Shown in pieces: positions 8,402 through 16,575 of a stretch of DNA of 64,000 bases. Each line of letters opens with the position of its first letter. Within the stretch, counting starts at the first letter, position 1. Origin of the DNA: Micromonospora trifolii (lineage in GTDB: Bacteria; Actinomycetota; Actinomycetes; Mycobacteriales; Micromonosporaceae). Below the pieces are notes generated by a model. The model worked only from the letters and a program-made list of their open reading frames with translations, was not told the DNA's origin and ran no database searches. The position numbers and the translations under genes are program-made. The stretch lies in NCBI RefSeq assembly GCF_022229005.1, contig NZ_JAKKFD010000008.1:106426-170425 (forward strand). The letters are read 5' to 3'.

Positions 8402-9598
8402 GTGGGCCGGCCGGACAGAACCTCCTCGGACGACGGGTCAGGTTCATTCACCGGTTCACGTGGATCAGGCAAACTGTCCCTCGTACCCACGCGACTCCTC
8501 CAGTCGGGCCGTCGCCCGCTGAGCCCCGGATCCCGCGCCGGCCTCGGCGCGGCCCTCGTTCTGCTCGCGATCGTGTCGGCGGTGGAGGCGGCGGACGGCC
8601 GTAAGGTGCACTACGTCGCGCTCCTGGCGGCCGCGCCGATTCTCGCCGCCGCCCTGGCGTCCTGGCTGGTGGTCCTGGGTGTGGGCGTCGCGGCGACGGT
8701 GATCGGCGCCGGCTTCGCGCTGGCCGCGCCGAAGGTCTCGTTGGTCACCTCGGTCGACGTTGTCGCGGTCGCGCTCGTCACCGGGATGGCCGTGGCGGTG
8801 GCCTGGGTTCGCCAGCGGCAGGCCGAGCGGATCGTGGAGCTGACCAAGCTCGCCTCAGTGGCCCAGCAGGCGGTGTTGCGCCCGCTCGGGCCGCAGGTCG
8901 GCACGCTTTCGGTAGCCGGACGCTACATCTCCTCCACAGCGACGGCCGAGATCGGCGGCGACCTGTACGAGGCGATCGACACGCCCTACGGCGTCCGCAT
9001 GATCATCGGTGATGTGCGGGGCAAGGGCCTGGACGCGGTCCGGCTGGCCAGCATCGTCCTCGGCTCCTATCGGCACGTGGCGTACGAGCGGTCCGACCTG
9101 CGAGCCGTCGTGGCCGACCTGGACCGCGCGGTGGCCCGCAACGTCGGCGACGAGGACTTCGTCACTGCGGCACTGGTCGAGGAGCGTGGCGGCACGCTCA
9201 CGATCGTCAACTGTGGGCATCCGCCACCGCTGCTGCTCCGCCGGGGTGCGGTGATCCCGCTGGAACCGCCGGCCCCGGCGCCTCCGCTCGGGTTCATGCC
9301 GGTGGTCCGCCCCCGGGTCGAACGTCTGGAGCCCGGGGACCGGCTGCTGCTGTTCACCGACGGCCTCGGCGAGGCGCGGCGGGACGGCGAGTTCTTCCCC
9401 ACCGCCGACCGGGCCTGGCGACTGCTTGGCCATGGCACTGTCGCCGACGGGCTGGCGTCGCTGGAGACCGCCCTGGTCGAGTGGGTGCACGGTCGGCTCG
9501 ACGACGACATCGCGCTGGTCCTGATGGAGTACGTCGGTGCCCGTACCGGCGCGGCCGTGGCCGTCCCGAGCTGGGAGGTCGGCGCCGCCGAGAGCTGA
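8402..9598 (+). CDS. Membrane PP2C-type (SpoIIE-domain) serine/threonine phosphatase
   Basis: A 398-residue protein. Three or four N-terminal transmembrane helices (VLLAIVSAVEAADG, YVALLAAAPILAAALASWLV, VDVVAVALVTGMAVAVAWV) precede a cytoplasmic SpoIIE/PP2C domain. Metal-binding motifs are EIGGDLYEAI, MIIGDVRGKGLDAV, LLLFTDGLGEARR and the terminal DDDIALVLM. The family dephosphorylates anti-anti-sigma factors in partner-switching systems. The start is uncertain: no strong ribosome site is seen, GTG at 8402 is the first plausible codon, and translation could begin up to 70 bases later. No anti-sigma partner is adjacent. Confidence 0.82.
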   Translation: MGRPDRTSSDDGSGSFTGSRGSGKLSLVPTRLLQSGRRPLSPGSRAGLGAALVLLAIVSAVEAADGRKVHYVALLAAAPILAAALASWLVVLGVGVAATVIGAGFALAAPKVSLVTSVDVVAVALVTGMAVAVAWVRQRQAERIVELTKLASVAQQAVLRPLGPQVGTLSVAGRYISSTATAEIGGDLYEAIDTPYGVRMIIGDVRGKGLDAVRLASIVLGSYRHVAYERSDLRAVVADLDRAVARNVGDEDFVTAALVEERGGTLTIVNCGHPPPLLLRRGAVIPLEPPAPAPPLGFMPVVRPRVERLEPGDRLLLFTDGLGEARRDGEFFPTADRAWRLLGHGTVADGLASLETALVEWVHGRLDDDIALVLMEYVGARTGAAVAVPSWEVGAAES

Positions 9599-9684
9599 GC
9601 CGGCAGACAGCGCCCGTAGGTGTGTAATCGCCGTCACTTGGGTGATCCGCTTGTCGCTGCCTACCCGCGAGTAATACAGTCGGG

Positions 9685-9700
9685 GTTACTGATCGGTAAC
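9685..9700. promoter_or_regulatory. Inverted repeat, candidate operator of the acyl-CoA dehydrogenase gene
   Basis: A perfect GTTAC-N6-GTAAC repeat (9685-9689 and 9696-9700), 28 bases upstream of the ATG at 9728. The geometry suits a dimeric TetR/GntR-type repressor of fatty-acid genes. The regulator is not in the immediate neighbourhood. Confidence 0.5.
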
Positions 9701-9727
9701 ACCTGTCCGGAAGCGGGGCCAGCGAGC

Positions 9728-11584
9728 ATGACCCACTACAAGAGCAACCTCCGGGATCTCGAGTTCAACCTGTTCGAGGTCTTCGGGGCGGACCGGGCGT
9801 TCGGCCAGGAGCCGTACTCGGATCTCGACACCGACACCGCCCGCAGCTTCCTCGCTGAGGTCGACCGCCTCGCCCGCGAGGACCTGGCCGCCAGCTACAC
9901 GGACAGTGACCGCAATCCGCCGGTCTTCGACCCGGCGACGCACACCGCGCCGCTTCCGGAGTCGTTCAAGAAGTCCTACCAGGCATTCATGGACTCCGAG
10001 TTCTGGCGCCTGGACCTGCCGCCGGCGCTGGGCGGCACCAACGCGCCGCGCGCCCTCTGGTGGGCGCTCGCCGAGCTGGTGCTCGGCTCGAACGCGCCGG
10101 TCTGGATGTACGCCTCCGGCCCGTCCTTCGCGCACGTGCTGCACGTCGAGGGCAACGAGCGGCAGCAGAAGTGGGCCAAGCTCTTCATCGACAAGCAGTG
10201 GGGCTCCACCATGGTGCTCACCGAGCCGGATGCCGGCTCGGACGTGGGCGCGGGGCGCACCCGGGCGGTCCAGCAGCCCGACGGCACCTGGCACATCGAG
10301 GGCGTCAAGCGCTTCATCACCTCGGGCGAGCACGACCTGAGCGACAACATCGTGCACTACGTGCTGGCCCGTCCGGTCGGCGTGGAGGGTGTCGGTGGCC
10401 CCGGCACCAAGGGCCTGTCCCTCTTCGTGGTGCCGAAGTTCCACTTCGACGAGACCACCGGCGAGCTGGGCGAGCGCAACGGCGTCTACGCCACCAACGT
10501 CGAGCACAAGATGGGCCTGAAGGTCTCCAACACCTGTGAGGTGACCTTCGGCGAGCACGGCGTACCCGCCAAGGGTTGGCTGCTGGGCGACAAGCACGAC
10601 GGCATCCGACAGATGTTCATGATCATCGAGTACGCCCGGATGATGGTGGGCACCAAGGCGATCGCCACCCTCTCCACCGGCTACCTCAACGCCCTCGAGT
10701 ACGCGAAGAACCGGGTGCAGGGCGCCGACCTGATCCAGCAGGCGGACAAGACCGCCCCCCGGGTCACCATCACCCACCACCCGGACGTGCGCCGCTCGCT
10801 GCTGCTGCAGAAGTCGTACGCCGAGGGTCTTCGCGCTCTGGTTCTCTACACCGCCACCTGGCAGGACAAGGTCGCGCTGGCCGAGGCTGCCGGCGACGAG
10901 AAGGCCACCAAGCTGGCGAAGCGGGTCAACGACCTGCTGCTGCCGCTGGTGAAGGGCGTCGGTTCGGAGCGGGCGTACGAGATGCTCGGGCACGAGGCCC
11001 TGCAGACCTTCGGCGGCTCCGGGTTCCTCCAGGACTACCCGCTGGAGCAGTACGTCCGCGACGCCAAGATCGACACCCTGTACGAGGGCACGACAGCCAT
11101 CCAGAGCCTCGACCTGATCTTCCGCAAGATCGTCCGGGACAACGGCAAGGCGCTGCTCGCGGTCTCCGGCGAGATCCAGGAGTTCATCTCCTCCGAGGCG
11201 GGCAACGGCCAGCTCAAGGAGGAGCGGCAGGCGCTCGGCAAGGCGCTGGCCGAGATCCAGAACATCCTCGGTGTGCTGACCGGTTGGCTGGGCGAGGCGC
11301 AGGGCGGCGACACCCGCGCGCTCTACAAGGTCGGGCTGAGCAGCCGGCGGTTCCTGCTGGCGATCGGCGACCTGGTGGTGGGCTGGCTGCTCCAGCGGCA
11401 GGCCGACGTGGCGCTGAAGGCCCTCGCCGGCGAGGTCTCCGCCAGCGACAAGGCGTTCTACACCGGCAAGGTGGCCGCCGCCCGCTTCTTCGCCCGCGAG
11501 GTGCTGCCCCGCATCGGCGCCGACCGGCGGATCATCGAGGGTGCCGACCTCGACATCATGGATCTCCCGGAGGATGCCTTCTAG
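9728..11584 (+). CDS. fadE5: Acyl-CoA dehydrogenase, FadE5-like
   Basis: A 618-residue long-form acyl-CoA dehydrogenase. It oxidises acyl-CoA to trans-2-enoyl-CoA with FAD in beta-oxidation. The N-terminus [20 protein letters not shown], the flavin motif [39 protein letters not shown] and [18 protein letters not shown] resemble mycobacterial FadE5 almost block by block, as far as I recall that sequence. The C-terminal extension of roughly 150 residues, typical of this clade, is complete. It stands alone, with an inverted repeat in the leader and a terminator hairpin downstream. Confidence 0.93.
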   Translation: MTHYKSNLRDLEFNLFEVFGADRAFGQEPYSDLDTDTARSFLAEVDRLAREDLAASYTDSDRNPPVFDPATHTAPLPESFKKSYQAFMDSEFWRLDLPPALGGTNAPRALWWALAELVLGSNAPVWMYASGPSFAHVLHVEGNERQQKWAKLFIDKQWGSTMVLTEPDAGSDVGAGRTRAVQQPDGTWHIEGVKRFITSGEHDLSDNIVHYVLARPVGVEGVGGPGTKGLSLFVVPKFHFDETTGELGERNGVYATNVEHKMGLKVSNTCEVTFGEHGVPAKGWLLGDKHDGIRQMFMIIEYARMMVGTKAIATLSTGYLNALEYAKNRVQGADLIQQADKTAPRVTITHHPDVRRSLLLQKSYAEGLRALVLYTATWQDKVALAEAAGDEKATKLAKRVNDLLLPLVKGVGSERAYEMLGHEALQTFGGSGFLQDYPLEQYVRDAKIDTLYEGTTAIQSLDLIFRKIVRDNGKALLAVSGEIQEFISSEAGNGQLKEERQALGKALAEIQNILGVLTGWLGEAQGGDTRALYKVGLSSRRFLLAIGDLVVGWLLQRQADVALKALAGEVSASDKAFYTGKVAAARFFAREVLPRIGADRRIIEGADLDIMDLPEDAF

Positions 11585-11618
11585 GTCCTGTGCTGGGTCG
11601 CACCACCCGGCACTTGCC

Positions 11619-11650
11619 ACGGCCGGTGGGGCTTCTGCCCCGCCGGCCGT
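11619..11650 (+). terminator. Terminator hairpin after fadE5
   Basis: Arms ACGGCCGGTGGGGC (11619-11632) and GCCCCGCCGGCCGT (11637-11650) pair with one G-T across a TTCT loop, 35 bases after the stop codon. Confidence 0.75.
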
Positions 11651-11779
11651 CGCCGTCTCCACCCGGCTGCGGCACGTATTGGCCGAGCCCTGTCGGGTAT
11701 GCCGCAGGCGTGGCGGGTAACCGTCGCGTGACCTCGAAAGGGAACGCCCAGAGCCACCGCACGGGGGAGTGCAGCGCAC

Positions 11780-12049
11780 ATGGGTGTAGGAAGCGGCATT
11801 TTTCTCATCGCGATCGGCGCGATTCTGACCTTCGCGCTGAGAGCCAACGTCTGGTGGATCGACGTACGCGCGGTCGGCTGGGTGTTCATCCTGGCCGGGC
11901 TGGCCGTACTGCTGACCACTGTCTGGTTCTGGCAGGACCGGCGCAAGCGGGCTCGAACCCTCATCGTGGAGGAGAACCGGCTGTCTCATCCGACGGCGAT
12001 GATGCCGCCACCGCCGGACCCGCCGCCACCAACCGCGCCGCCGTCCTGA
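11780..12049 (+). CDS. DUF6458 family small membrane protein
   Basis: An 89-residue protein with two transmembrane helices in a short conserved core: GSGIFLIAIGAILTFALR at the N-terminus, then VWWIDVRAVGWVFILAG and LAVLLTTVWFWQDRRKR. A basic linker and a proline-rich tail follow. This is the DUF6458 pattern found across actinobacteria, with no assigned function. A paralogue with the same core lies at 12751-13038 on the same strand, with a SixA-type phosphatase gene on the opposite strand between them. Confidence 0.85.
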   Translation: MGVGSGIFLIAIGAILTFALRANVWWIDVRAVGWVFILAGLAVLLTTVWFWQDRRKRARTLIVEENRLSHPTAMMPPPPDPPPPTAPPS

Positions 12050-12070
12050 TCCCTGCACAACGCGTACCCC

Positions 12071-12101
12071 TGAGCCACCCGTCGGACCGGCGGGTGGCTC
12101 A
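12071..12101. terminator. Bidirectional terminator between DUF6458 and sixA-type genes
   Basis: Perfect 11-base arms TGAGCCACCCG (12071-12081) and CGGGTGGCTCA (12091-12101). The right arm contains the stop codon of the convergent phosphatase gene. Confidence 0.75.
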
Positions 12102-12638
12102 GTCGCGTGCTGTGTGCCGAGCCGTGAGCGGCGCTCCCGCCCTGCTCAACTCCGCCCAACCGGACGGGAAGCGGTGCACCGCCAGTTCGGCGGTGCGCAA
12201 ACCCTCATCGTCCACTCCCTCGGGATCGAGGAGCGCTGAGAGCAGCGAGATGCCCGGATTGTGGGCAATGAGCAATGCTGTGCGGGCCGCCGGGTCCACC
12301 GTGCGGACCAGCGACAACAACTCCTCTGGGTGCGCGTCGTACGCACCCGGCTCGTAACGGACCGTCGGGCGAGGACCGGTCGGACCACCCTCCGGCGGCG
12401 AACCGGTCATTCCCATCGCCACCCCGTGCCAGGTCTGCCGTGTGCGTCGGGCCGTCGAGCAGATCACCACGTCGGGCAGCAGCCCATGGTGCGCCAACCA
12501 GGCCCCAGCCGCAGCCGCGTCGGCGTTTCCGCGTGCGCTCAACGGCCGCTCGGCGTCGTCCGCCGCGTCGCTGCCCTGCTCGGCCTTCGCGTGCCGCAGC
12601 AACACCAGTGTCAGTGTGTCGGGGTCGGCGTCCGTCAT
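12099..12638 (-). CDS. SixA-type phosphohistidine phosphatase (histidine phosphatase superfamily)
   Basis: A 179-residue enzyme. The catalytic RHG-type motif is LVLLRHAKAEQG at about residues 11-22, and the second catalytic histidine is in LLIAHNPGISLLSALL near residue 125. Arginines of the phosphate pocket are in STARRTRQTW. Short single-domain proteins with RHAKAE are SixA-like, dephosphorylating phosphohistidine on proteins; small-molecule substrates cannot be excluded. It lies between two DUF6458 genes on the opposite strand. Confidence 0.85.
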   Translation of the reverse strand: MTDADPDTLTLVLLRHAKAEQGSDAADDAERPLSARGNADAAAAGAWLAHHGLLPDVVICSTARRTRQTWHGVAMGMTGSPPEGGPTGPRPTVRYEPGAYDAHPEELLSLVRTVDPAARTALLIAHNPGISLLSALLDPEGVDDEGLRTAELAVHRFPSGWAELSRAGAPLTARHTARD

Positions 12639-12750
12639 GCCCCCAGCTTGCCCGATTGGCGATCTCCGTGCCTGGGTAAGTCGATGGATGCCGCACCCCT
12701 ACCGACGGCCGCGGCGCGACGTACGCCAGGTTAGAGCCGAGGAGCGAGAC

Positions 12751-13038
12751 ATGGGCATTGGTGGCAGCATCTTCTTGATCGCATTAGGTGCGATCTTCGC
12801 GTTCGCAGTGGAGGCCGACCTGGGTTGGCTGGACCTGGCCGTGGTCGGCTGGGTGCTGATGCTCGCCGGCGTCGCCGGCCTGCTCACCACCCTCTACTTC
12901 TGGAACAGCCGCCGCCGCCCGGTGGTCGCCGCGCCGGTTCGCGAGGAGCGCGTGGTGGCCGACCGGGTCGTGCCGGTCCAGGACAACCAGGTCATGCAGG
13001 AGTACCGCGAGATGCGTCGGCCGGGCCGCCCGGTCTGA
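12751..13038 (+). CDS. DUF6458 family small membrane protein (paralogue)
   Basis: A 95-residue paralogue of 11780-12049. It shares GSIFLIALGAIFAFAVE, the WLDLAVVGWVLMLAG core and LLTTLYFWNSRRR. The C-terminal tail differs: it is rich in Val, Arg and Glu (EERVVADRVVPVQDN) rather than proline. The ATG follows GAGGAGCG. Function is unknown. It is divergent from the SixA-type gene. Confidence 0.85.
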   Translation: MGIGGSIFLIALGAIFAFAVEADLGWLDLAVVGWVLMLAGVAGLLTTLYFWNSRRRPVVAAPVREERVVADRVVPVQDNQVMQEYREMRRPGRPV

Positions 13039-13196
13039 TCCTCGCCCACACACTCCGGGGTCCCGCAGCGTCGCGGGGCCCCGGCTCGCGTCCCGGCCCA
13101 CCTCACGCGTACCCGGCCCGCTGTTTCCGGCCCGCTGTTTCCGGCTCGTGCGTGGACCCGGCTCGTGCGTGCGCGGGAGAAACGCCACACCCCGCC

Positions 13197-13274
13197 AAGA
13201 TCCGCGCACTTTCGGGGAAACTGCTGCCTGAGGGCCCGTCGAGGCGGCAGTTTCCCCGAAGTTGCGCCGATCTT
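13197..13274. repeat. GATC palindromic element A (intergenic)
   Basis: Two 32-base arms (13197-13228 and 13243-13274) pair at 28 of 32 positions around a 14-base loop. The outer ends read AAGATC and GATCTT, and the inner arm includes TTCGGGGAAACTGC. The element lies in the 431-base gene-free stretch 13039-13469, which holds only this element and element B. It shares the 12-mer GCGCCGATCTTG with element D at 38101. Confidence 0.85.
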
Positions 13275-13314
13275 GAGGTGTGGGCCCGGTCTCGGGCGGC
13301 GGGGGTCGGCCCAA

Positions 13315-13386
13315 GATCGTGCTCGATCCAGGAAATAGGGCTTTCGGGTGCGTGCGAGGCCACTACATCCTTGATCGAGCACGATC
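13315..13386. repeat. GATC palindromic element B (intergenic)
   Basis: Perfect 14-base arms GATCGTGCTCGATC (13315-13328) and GATCGAGCACGATC (13373-13386) around a 44-base loop, 40 bases from element A. Each arm contains GATC at both ends. Confidence 0.8.
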
Positions 13387-13469
13387 ATGGCGGCTGCCAC
13401 CGTGGCGTTTCTCGCCGAGCGGCCTGAGCCTTGGCCGTTCGGGCCGCGCCTGCGCCTTGGCCGTCTGGG

Positions 13470-14147
13470 TCAGGCGAACAGCGCGAAGTAGATCGCGATG
13501 TGGTGACAGAGCGCCGCCAGCAGCGTGCAGGCGTGGAAGAACTCGTGGTGGCCGAAGACGGTCGGCCACGGATTGGGCCGGCGCAACGCGTAGAAGACCG
13601 CGCCGATGCTGTAGATCGCACCGCCGACGATGAGCAGCACCAGCGCCGCGACGCCGCCCCCGTGCAGGATCTCCGGCAGCATGGCCACCGCCACCCAGCC
13701 CAGCGCCAGGTAGAGCGGCGCGGACACCCAGCGCGGCGCGTGCGGCCAGACCACCTTGACGGCCACGCCGGCCAGTGCGCCACCCCAGACCAGGGCCAGC
13801 ATCACGGTGGCCGGCCGGGGCGCGAGCAGCATCGCGCAGAGCGGTGTGTACGTGCCGGCGATGAACACGAAGATCATCGAGTGGTCCATCCGGCGCATCA
13901 CCTGGTAGCCGCGCTCCGACCACACACGACGGTGGTACAGCGCGCTCGTGCCGAAGAGGCCGCACACCGTCAGGCTGTAGATGAGGCAGCTCACCAGGGG
14001 CGTCCACCCCGGCCGGGTGGCGGCGATCGAGCAGAGCACGATGCCGCAGACCAGGGCGACGAAGAAGGCGTACGTGTGTAGCCAGCCGCGCATCCGGGGC
14101 TTACCGATGTCGACCGGCTTCAGGCGAAGCGGGGCGGAGGTGGTCAC
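13470..14147 (-). CDS. Hemolysin III / PAQR-type membrane protein (TrhA family)
   Basis: A 225-residue protein with seven transmembrane helices. PAQR/hemolysin III signatures are SALYHRRVWSERGYQVMRRM near residues 69-88, the aspartate/serine motif MDHSMIFVFIAGTYTP, and the C-terminal histidine cluster FGHHEFFHACTLLAALCHH, which in homologues binds zinc. TrhA proteins affect membrane-lipid homeostasis; hydrolase activity is suspected. The GTG start has no ribosome site, and TAACCT lies 10 bases upstream, so a leaderless transcript is plausible. Confidence 0.88.
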   Translation of the reverse strand: MTTSAPLRLKPVDIGKPRMRGWLHTYAFFVALVCGIVLCSIAATRPGWTPLVSCLIYSLTVCGLFGTSALYHRRVWSERGYQVMRRMDHSMIFVFIAGTYTPLCAMLLAPRPATVMLALVWGGALAGVAVKVVWPHAPRWVSAPLYLALGWVAVAMLPEILHGGGVAALVLLIVGGAIYSIGAVFYALRRPNPWPTVFGHHEFFHACTLLAALCHHIAIYFALFA

Positions 14148-14254
14148 CCAATCAGGTTACGGCACCGTAGGTTACTTGTAAGTAGTGGCGTTGGTGACAC
14201 CCGGCACCGTCCACGTGAACACCGCGGCGGCACGACATCGGCGAGGATGAGCGG

Positions 14255-14950
14255 ATGCGGATCCGACAGGTCGGGGCGCACGCCCTGCTACTCGACTGCA
14301 CCGCCCCCGCCGACACCCCCGAAGCCGTGGCCGACACCCGGGAGGCCGCGTTCGTCGAAGCATGGCGGGCCGAGCTGTGGCGGCGTCGGGAGCGGGGCGA
14401 CCTGATAGCCGTGGAGATCGTGCCGGCGGCCCGGACCGTGCTGCTCGACGGCCTGCCCGACCCGACCACCACGGCCGGGCAGCTGACCCGATGGGCGTCC
14501 GCCGTCACCGCCGCGACCACCAGCCCCGATCAGGCCGACCCCCAAGCCACAGCAAGAGGCCGAGCCGACGCGGCGGACGTGGTCGTACCGGTCACCTTCG
14601 ACGGGCCGGACCTGCCGGCGGTGGCGGAGCACTGGGGCGTGGACGTGCCGGCAGTGCGGCACCGGTTGACCAGCACCCGGTTCCGGGTCGCCTTCTGCGG
14701 CTTTGCCCCCGGCTTCCCCTACCTGACCGGGTTGCCCGCCGAGTTGGCGCTGCCCCGGCTGGCCACGCCCCGTCCCCGGGTGCCGGCCGGCTCGGTCGCG
14801 CTGGCCGGCCCGTACGCCGGCATCTATCCGGGCGCCTCCCCGGGCGGCTGGCAGTTGGTCGGTCGGACCGACCTGGTGCTGTTCGACGTGGCCGCCGACC
14901 CGCCGGCCCGACTCGGTCCGGGCACCACGGTCCGGATGGCGGCGGCGTGA
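14255..14950 (+). CDS. pxpB: 5-oxoprolinase subunit B (KipI family)
   Basis: A 231-residue allophanate-hydrolase subunit 1 / KipI protein. With PxpC and PxpA it forms the ATP-dependent 5-oxoprolinase that opens pyroglutamate to glutamate. Visible motifs are VVVPVTFDGPDLPAVAEHWG, the signature FCGFAPGFPYLTGLP near residue 148, RPRVPAGSVALAGPYAGIYP and SPGGWQLVGRTD. The ATG follows GAGGATGAG. Its stop overlaps the GTG of pxpC. Confidence 0.9.
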   Translation: MRIRQVGAHALLLDCTAPADTPEAVADTREAAFVEAWRAELWRRRERGDLIAVEIVPAARTVLLDGLPDPTTTAGQLTRWASAVTAATTSPDQADPQATARGRADAADVVVPVTFDGPDLPAVAEHWGVDVPAVRHRLTSTRFRVAFCGFAPGFPYLTGLPAELALPRLATPRPRVPAGSVALAGPYAGIYPGASPGGWQLVGRTDLVLFDVAADPPARLGPGTTVRMAAA

Positions 14951-15810
14951 CCCACCCGGCCACCATCGAGGTGCTCAGCGCCGGTGCGCTCACCACAGTG
15001 CAGGACCTGGGTCGGCCCGGCTGGGCGCACCTGGGCGTACCCCGGTCCGGCGCCCTCGACCCGGGTGCCCTGCGGTTGGCCAACCGACTGGTCGGCAATC
15101 CGGAGCACGCGGCCGGCCTGGAGATCACCCTGACCGGCTGCACAGTGCGGCTGACCCGGGCCGCCACGGTGGCGGTCACCGGCGCCGAGGTCCCCGTCCA
15201 GGCGGGTGCCCGGCCCGGTGACACCGGACGTCCGCTCAGCGTGCCGGCCGGGACGGTGCTGCGGATCGGTCCCGCCCGGCGGGGCGTACGGAGTTGGCTG
15301 GCGGTGTCGGGCGGCATCGACGTGTCACCGGTGCTCGGTAGCCGGGCCAGCGACACCCTCTCCGGGCTCGGCCCTCCTCCGCTGCGGGACGGCGACCGAC
15401 TGCCGCTCGGCGAGCCGGTCGGCGCCCCCGCACCGGTGGACCTGACCGTGTGCCCCACGCTGCCTGAAGAGCTGCACCTGACGCTGGGCCCCGGCCCTCG
15501 CGAGGACTGGTTCACGCCGACCGCGTTCGACCGGCTCTTCGGCAGCGCGTACACCATCAGCCCGGTGAGCAACCGGGTCGGCGCGCGGCTCGCCGGCGCG
15601 ACGCTGCCCCGCGCGGTGGCCGGCGAACTCCCCAGCGAGGGCATCGTGCTCGGCGCGGTGCAGGTGCCGGCGGACGGCCAACCCCTGATCTTCCTCGCGG
15701 ACCATCCGACCACAGGTGGATACCCCGTCATCGGGGTGGTCACCGACGTGACCCCGCTCGCGCAGGCCCGGCCAGGTACTACCGTCAGATTCCATGGACC
15801 TCAACGCTGA
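14947..15810 (+). CDS. pxpC: 5-oxoprolinase subunit C (biotin-dependent carboxyltransferase family)
   Basis: A 287-residue protein of the KipA/allophanate-hydrolase subunit 2 family. Signatures are TTVQDLGRPGWAHLGVPRSG at residues 16-35, LANRLVGNPEHAAGLEITL, SWLAVSGGIDV, SNRVGARLAGATLPR and HPTTGGYPVIGVV. It partners PxpB in the 5-oxoprolinase complex. The GTG start overlaps the pxpB stop (GTGA) and its 3' end overlaps pxpA by 17 bases, so the three genes are tightly coupled. Confidence 0.92.
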   Translation: MTHPATIEVLSAGALTTVQDLGRPGWAHLGVPRSGALDPGALRLANRLVGNPEHAAGLEITLTGCTVRLTRAATVAVTGAEVPVQAGARPGDTGRPLSVPAGTVLRIGPARRGVRSWLAVSGGIDVSPVLGSRASDTLSGLGPPPLRDGDRLPLGEPVGAPAPVDLTVCPTLPEELHLTLGPGPREDWFTPTAFDRLFGSAYTISPVSNRVGARLAGATLPRAVAGELPSEGIVLGAVQVPADGQPLIFLADHPTTGGYPVIGVVTDVTPLAQARPGTTVRFHGPQR

Positions 15811-16543
15811 CCTGGGCGAGGGATTCGGCATCTGGCGACTCGGCGACGACGAGGCGCTGCTGAGCCTCGTCACCTCCGCCAACGTCGCCTGCGGTTTCCA
15901 CGGCGGCGACCCGTCCACCATGCGGCGGGTCTGCGAGGGCGCCGCGCGACGCGGGGTCGCGGTGGGCGCGCAGGTCGGTTACCGCGACCTGGCCGGCTTC
16001 GGCCGGCGGCACATCGCGTACGACTTCGCCGAGCTACGCGACGAGGTGACCTACCAGCTGGGGGCGCTGGACGCGTTCTGCCGGCTGTTCCGCACCCGGG
16101 TCCGCTACCTCAAGCCACACGGCGCGCTCTACCACGCGGCCAGCACCGACGAGTCCCAGGCAGCGGCGGTGGTGGCCGCCGTCAGCGGTTACGACGCCGA
16201 ACTGCCCGTGCTCTGCCTGCCCGGCTCGACGCTCGCCCAACTCGCCGTCGGCGCGGGCCTGCCGGTGGTCGCAGAGGCGTTCGCCGACCGCGCCTACCTG
16301 CCCAACGGGGCGCTGGTGCCGCGCGGCACCCCCGGCGCGGTGATCACCGACCCCGAGCAGGTCGCCGAACGGGCGGCGCGGATGGCCACCGAACGCAGCG
16401 TGGTGGCCGTCGACGGCACCGTCATCCCGTGCTCGGTCGACTCGATCTGCGTGCACGGCGACACCCCGGGCGCGGTCTCCGCCGCCGAACTGGTCCGCGC
16501 CACCCTGATCGACGCCGACATCACACTGGCCCCCTTCGCCTGA
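15794..16543 (+). CDS. pxpA: 5-oxoprolinase subunit A (LamB/YcsF family)
   Basis: A 249-residue LamB/YcsF protein that starts MDLNADLGEGFGIWRLGDDE, the family N-terminus. Other motifs are TSANVACGFHGGDPSTM, VAVGAQVGYRDLAGFGRR, VRYLKPHGALYHAA, AFADRAYLPNGALVPR and the C-terminal SICVHGDTPGAV. These hold the conserved Asp, His and Lys residues of the catalytic subunit. It is the last gene of pxpBCA, ending inside a terminator hairpin. Confidence 0.93.
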   Translation: MDLNADLGEGFGIWRLGDDEALLSLVTSANVACGFHGGDPSTMRRVCEGAARRGVAVGAQVGYRDLAGFGRRHIAYDFAELRDEVTYQLGALDAFCRLFRTRVRYLKPHGALYHAASTDESQAAAVVAAVSGYDAELPVLCLPGSTLAQLAVGAGLPVVAEAFADRAYLPNGALVPRGTPGAVITDPEQVAERAARMATERSVVAVDGTVIPCSVDSICVHGDTPGAVSAAELVRATLIDADITLAPFA

Positions 16544-16572
16544 TCGGAGGGGCCCAGCGGGCCCCTCCGATC
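16542..16572. terminator. Bidirectional terminator between pxpA and the thioredoxin/NHL gene
   Basis: Perfect 14-base arms GATCGGAGGGGCCC (16542-16555) and GGGCCCCTCCGATC (16559-16572) with a 3-base loop. The left arm begins within the TGA stop codon of pxpA. Confidence 0.85.
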
Positions 16573-16575
16573 GCG

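Noticed and set aside
9686..12058. Open frame of 790 codons on the minus strand
   Set aside because: Antisense to the clearly homologous fadE5-like gene and a DUF6458 gene; composition is Leu/Gly/Arg/His-rich shadow sequence.
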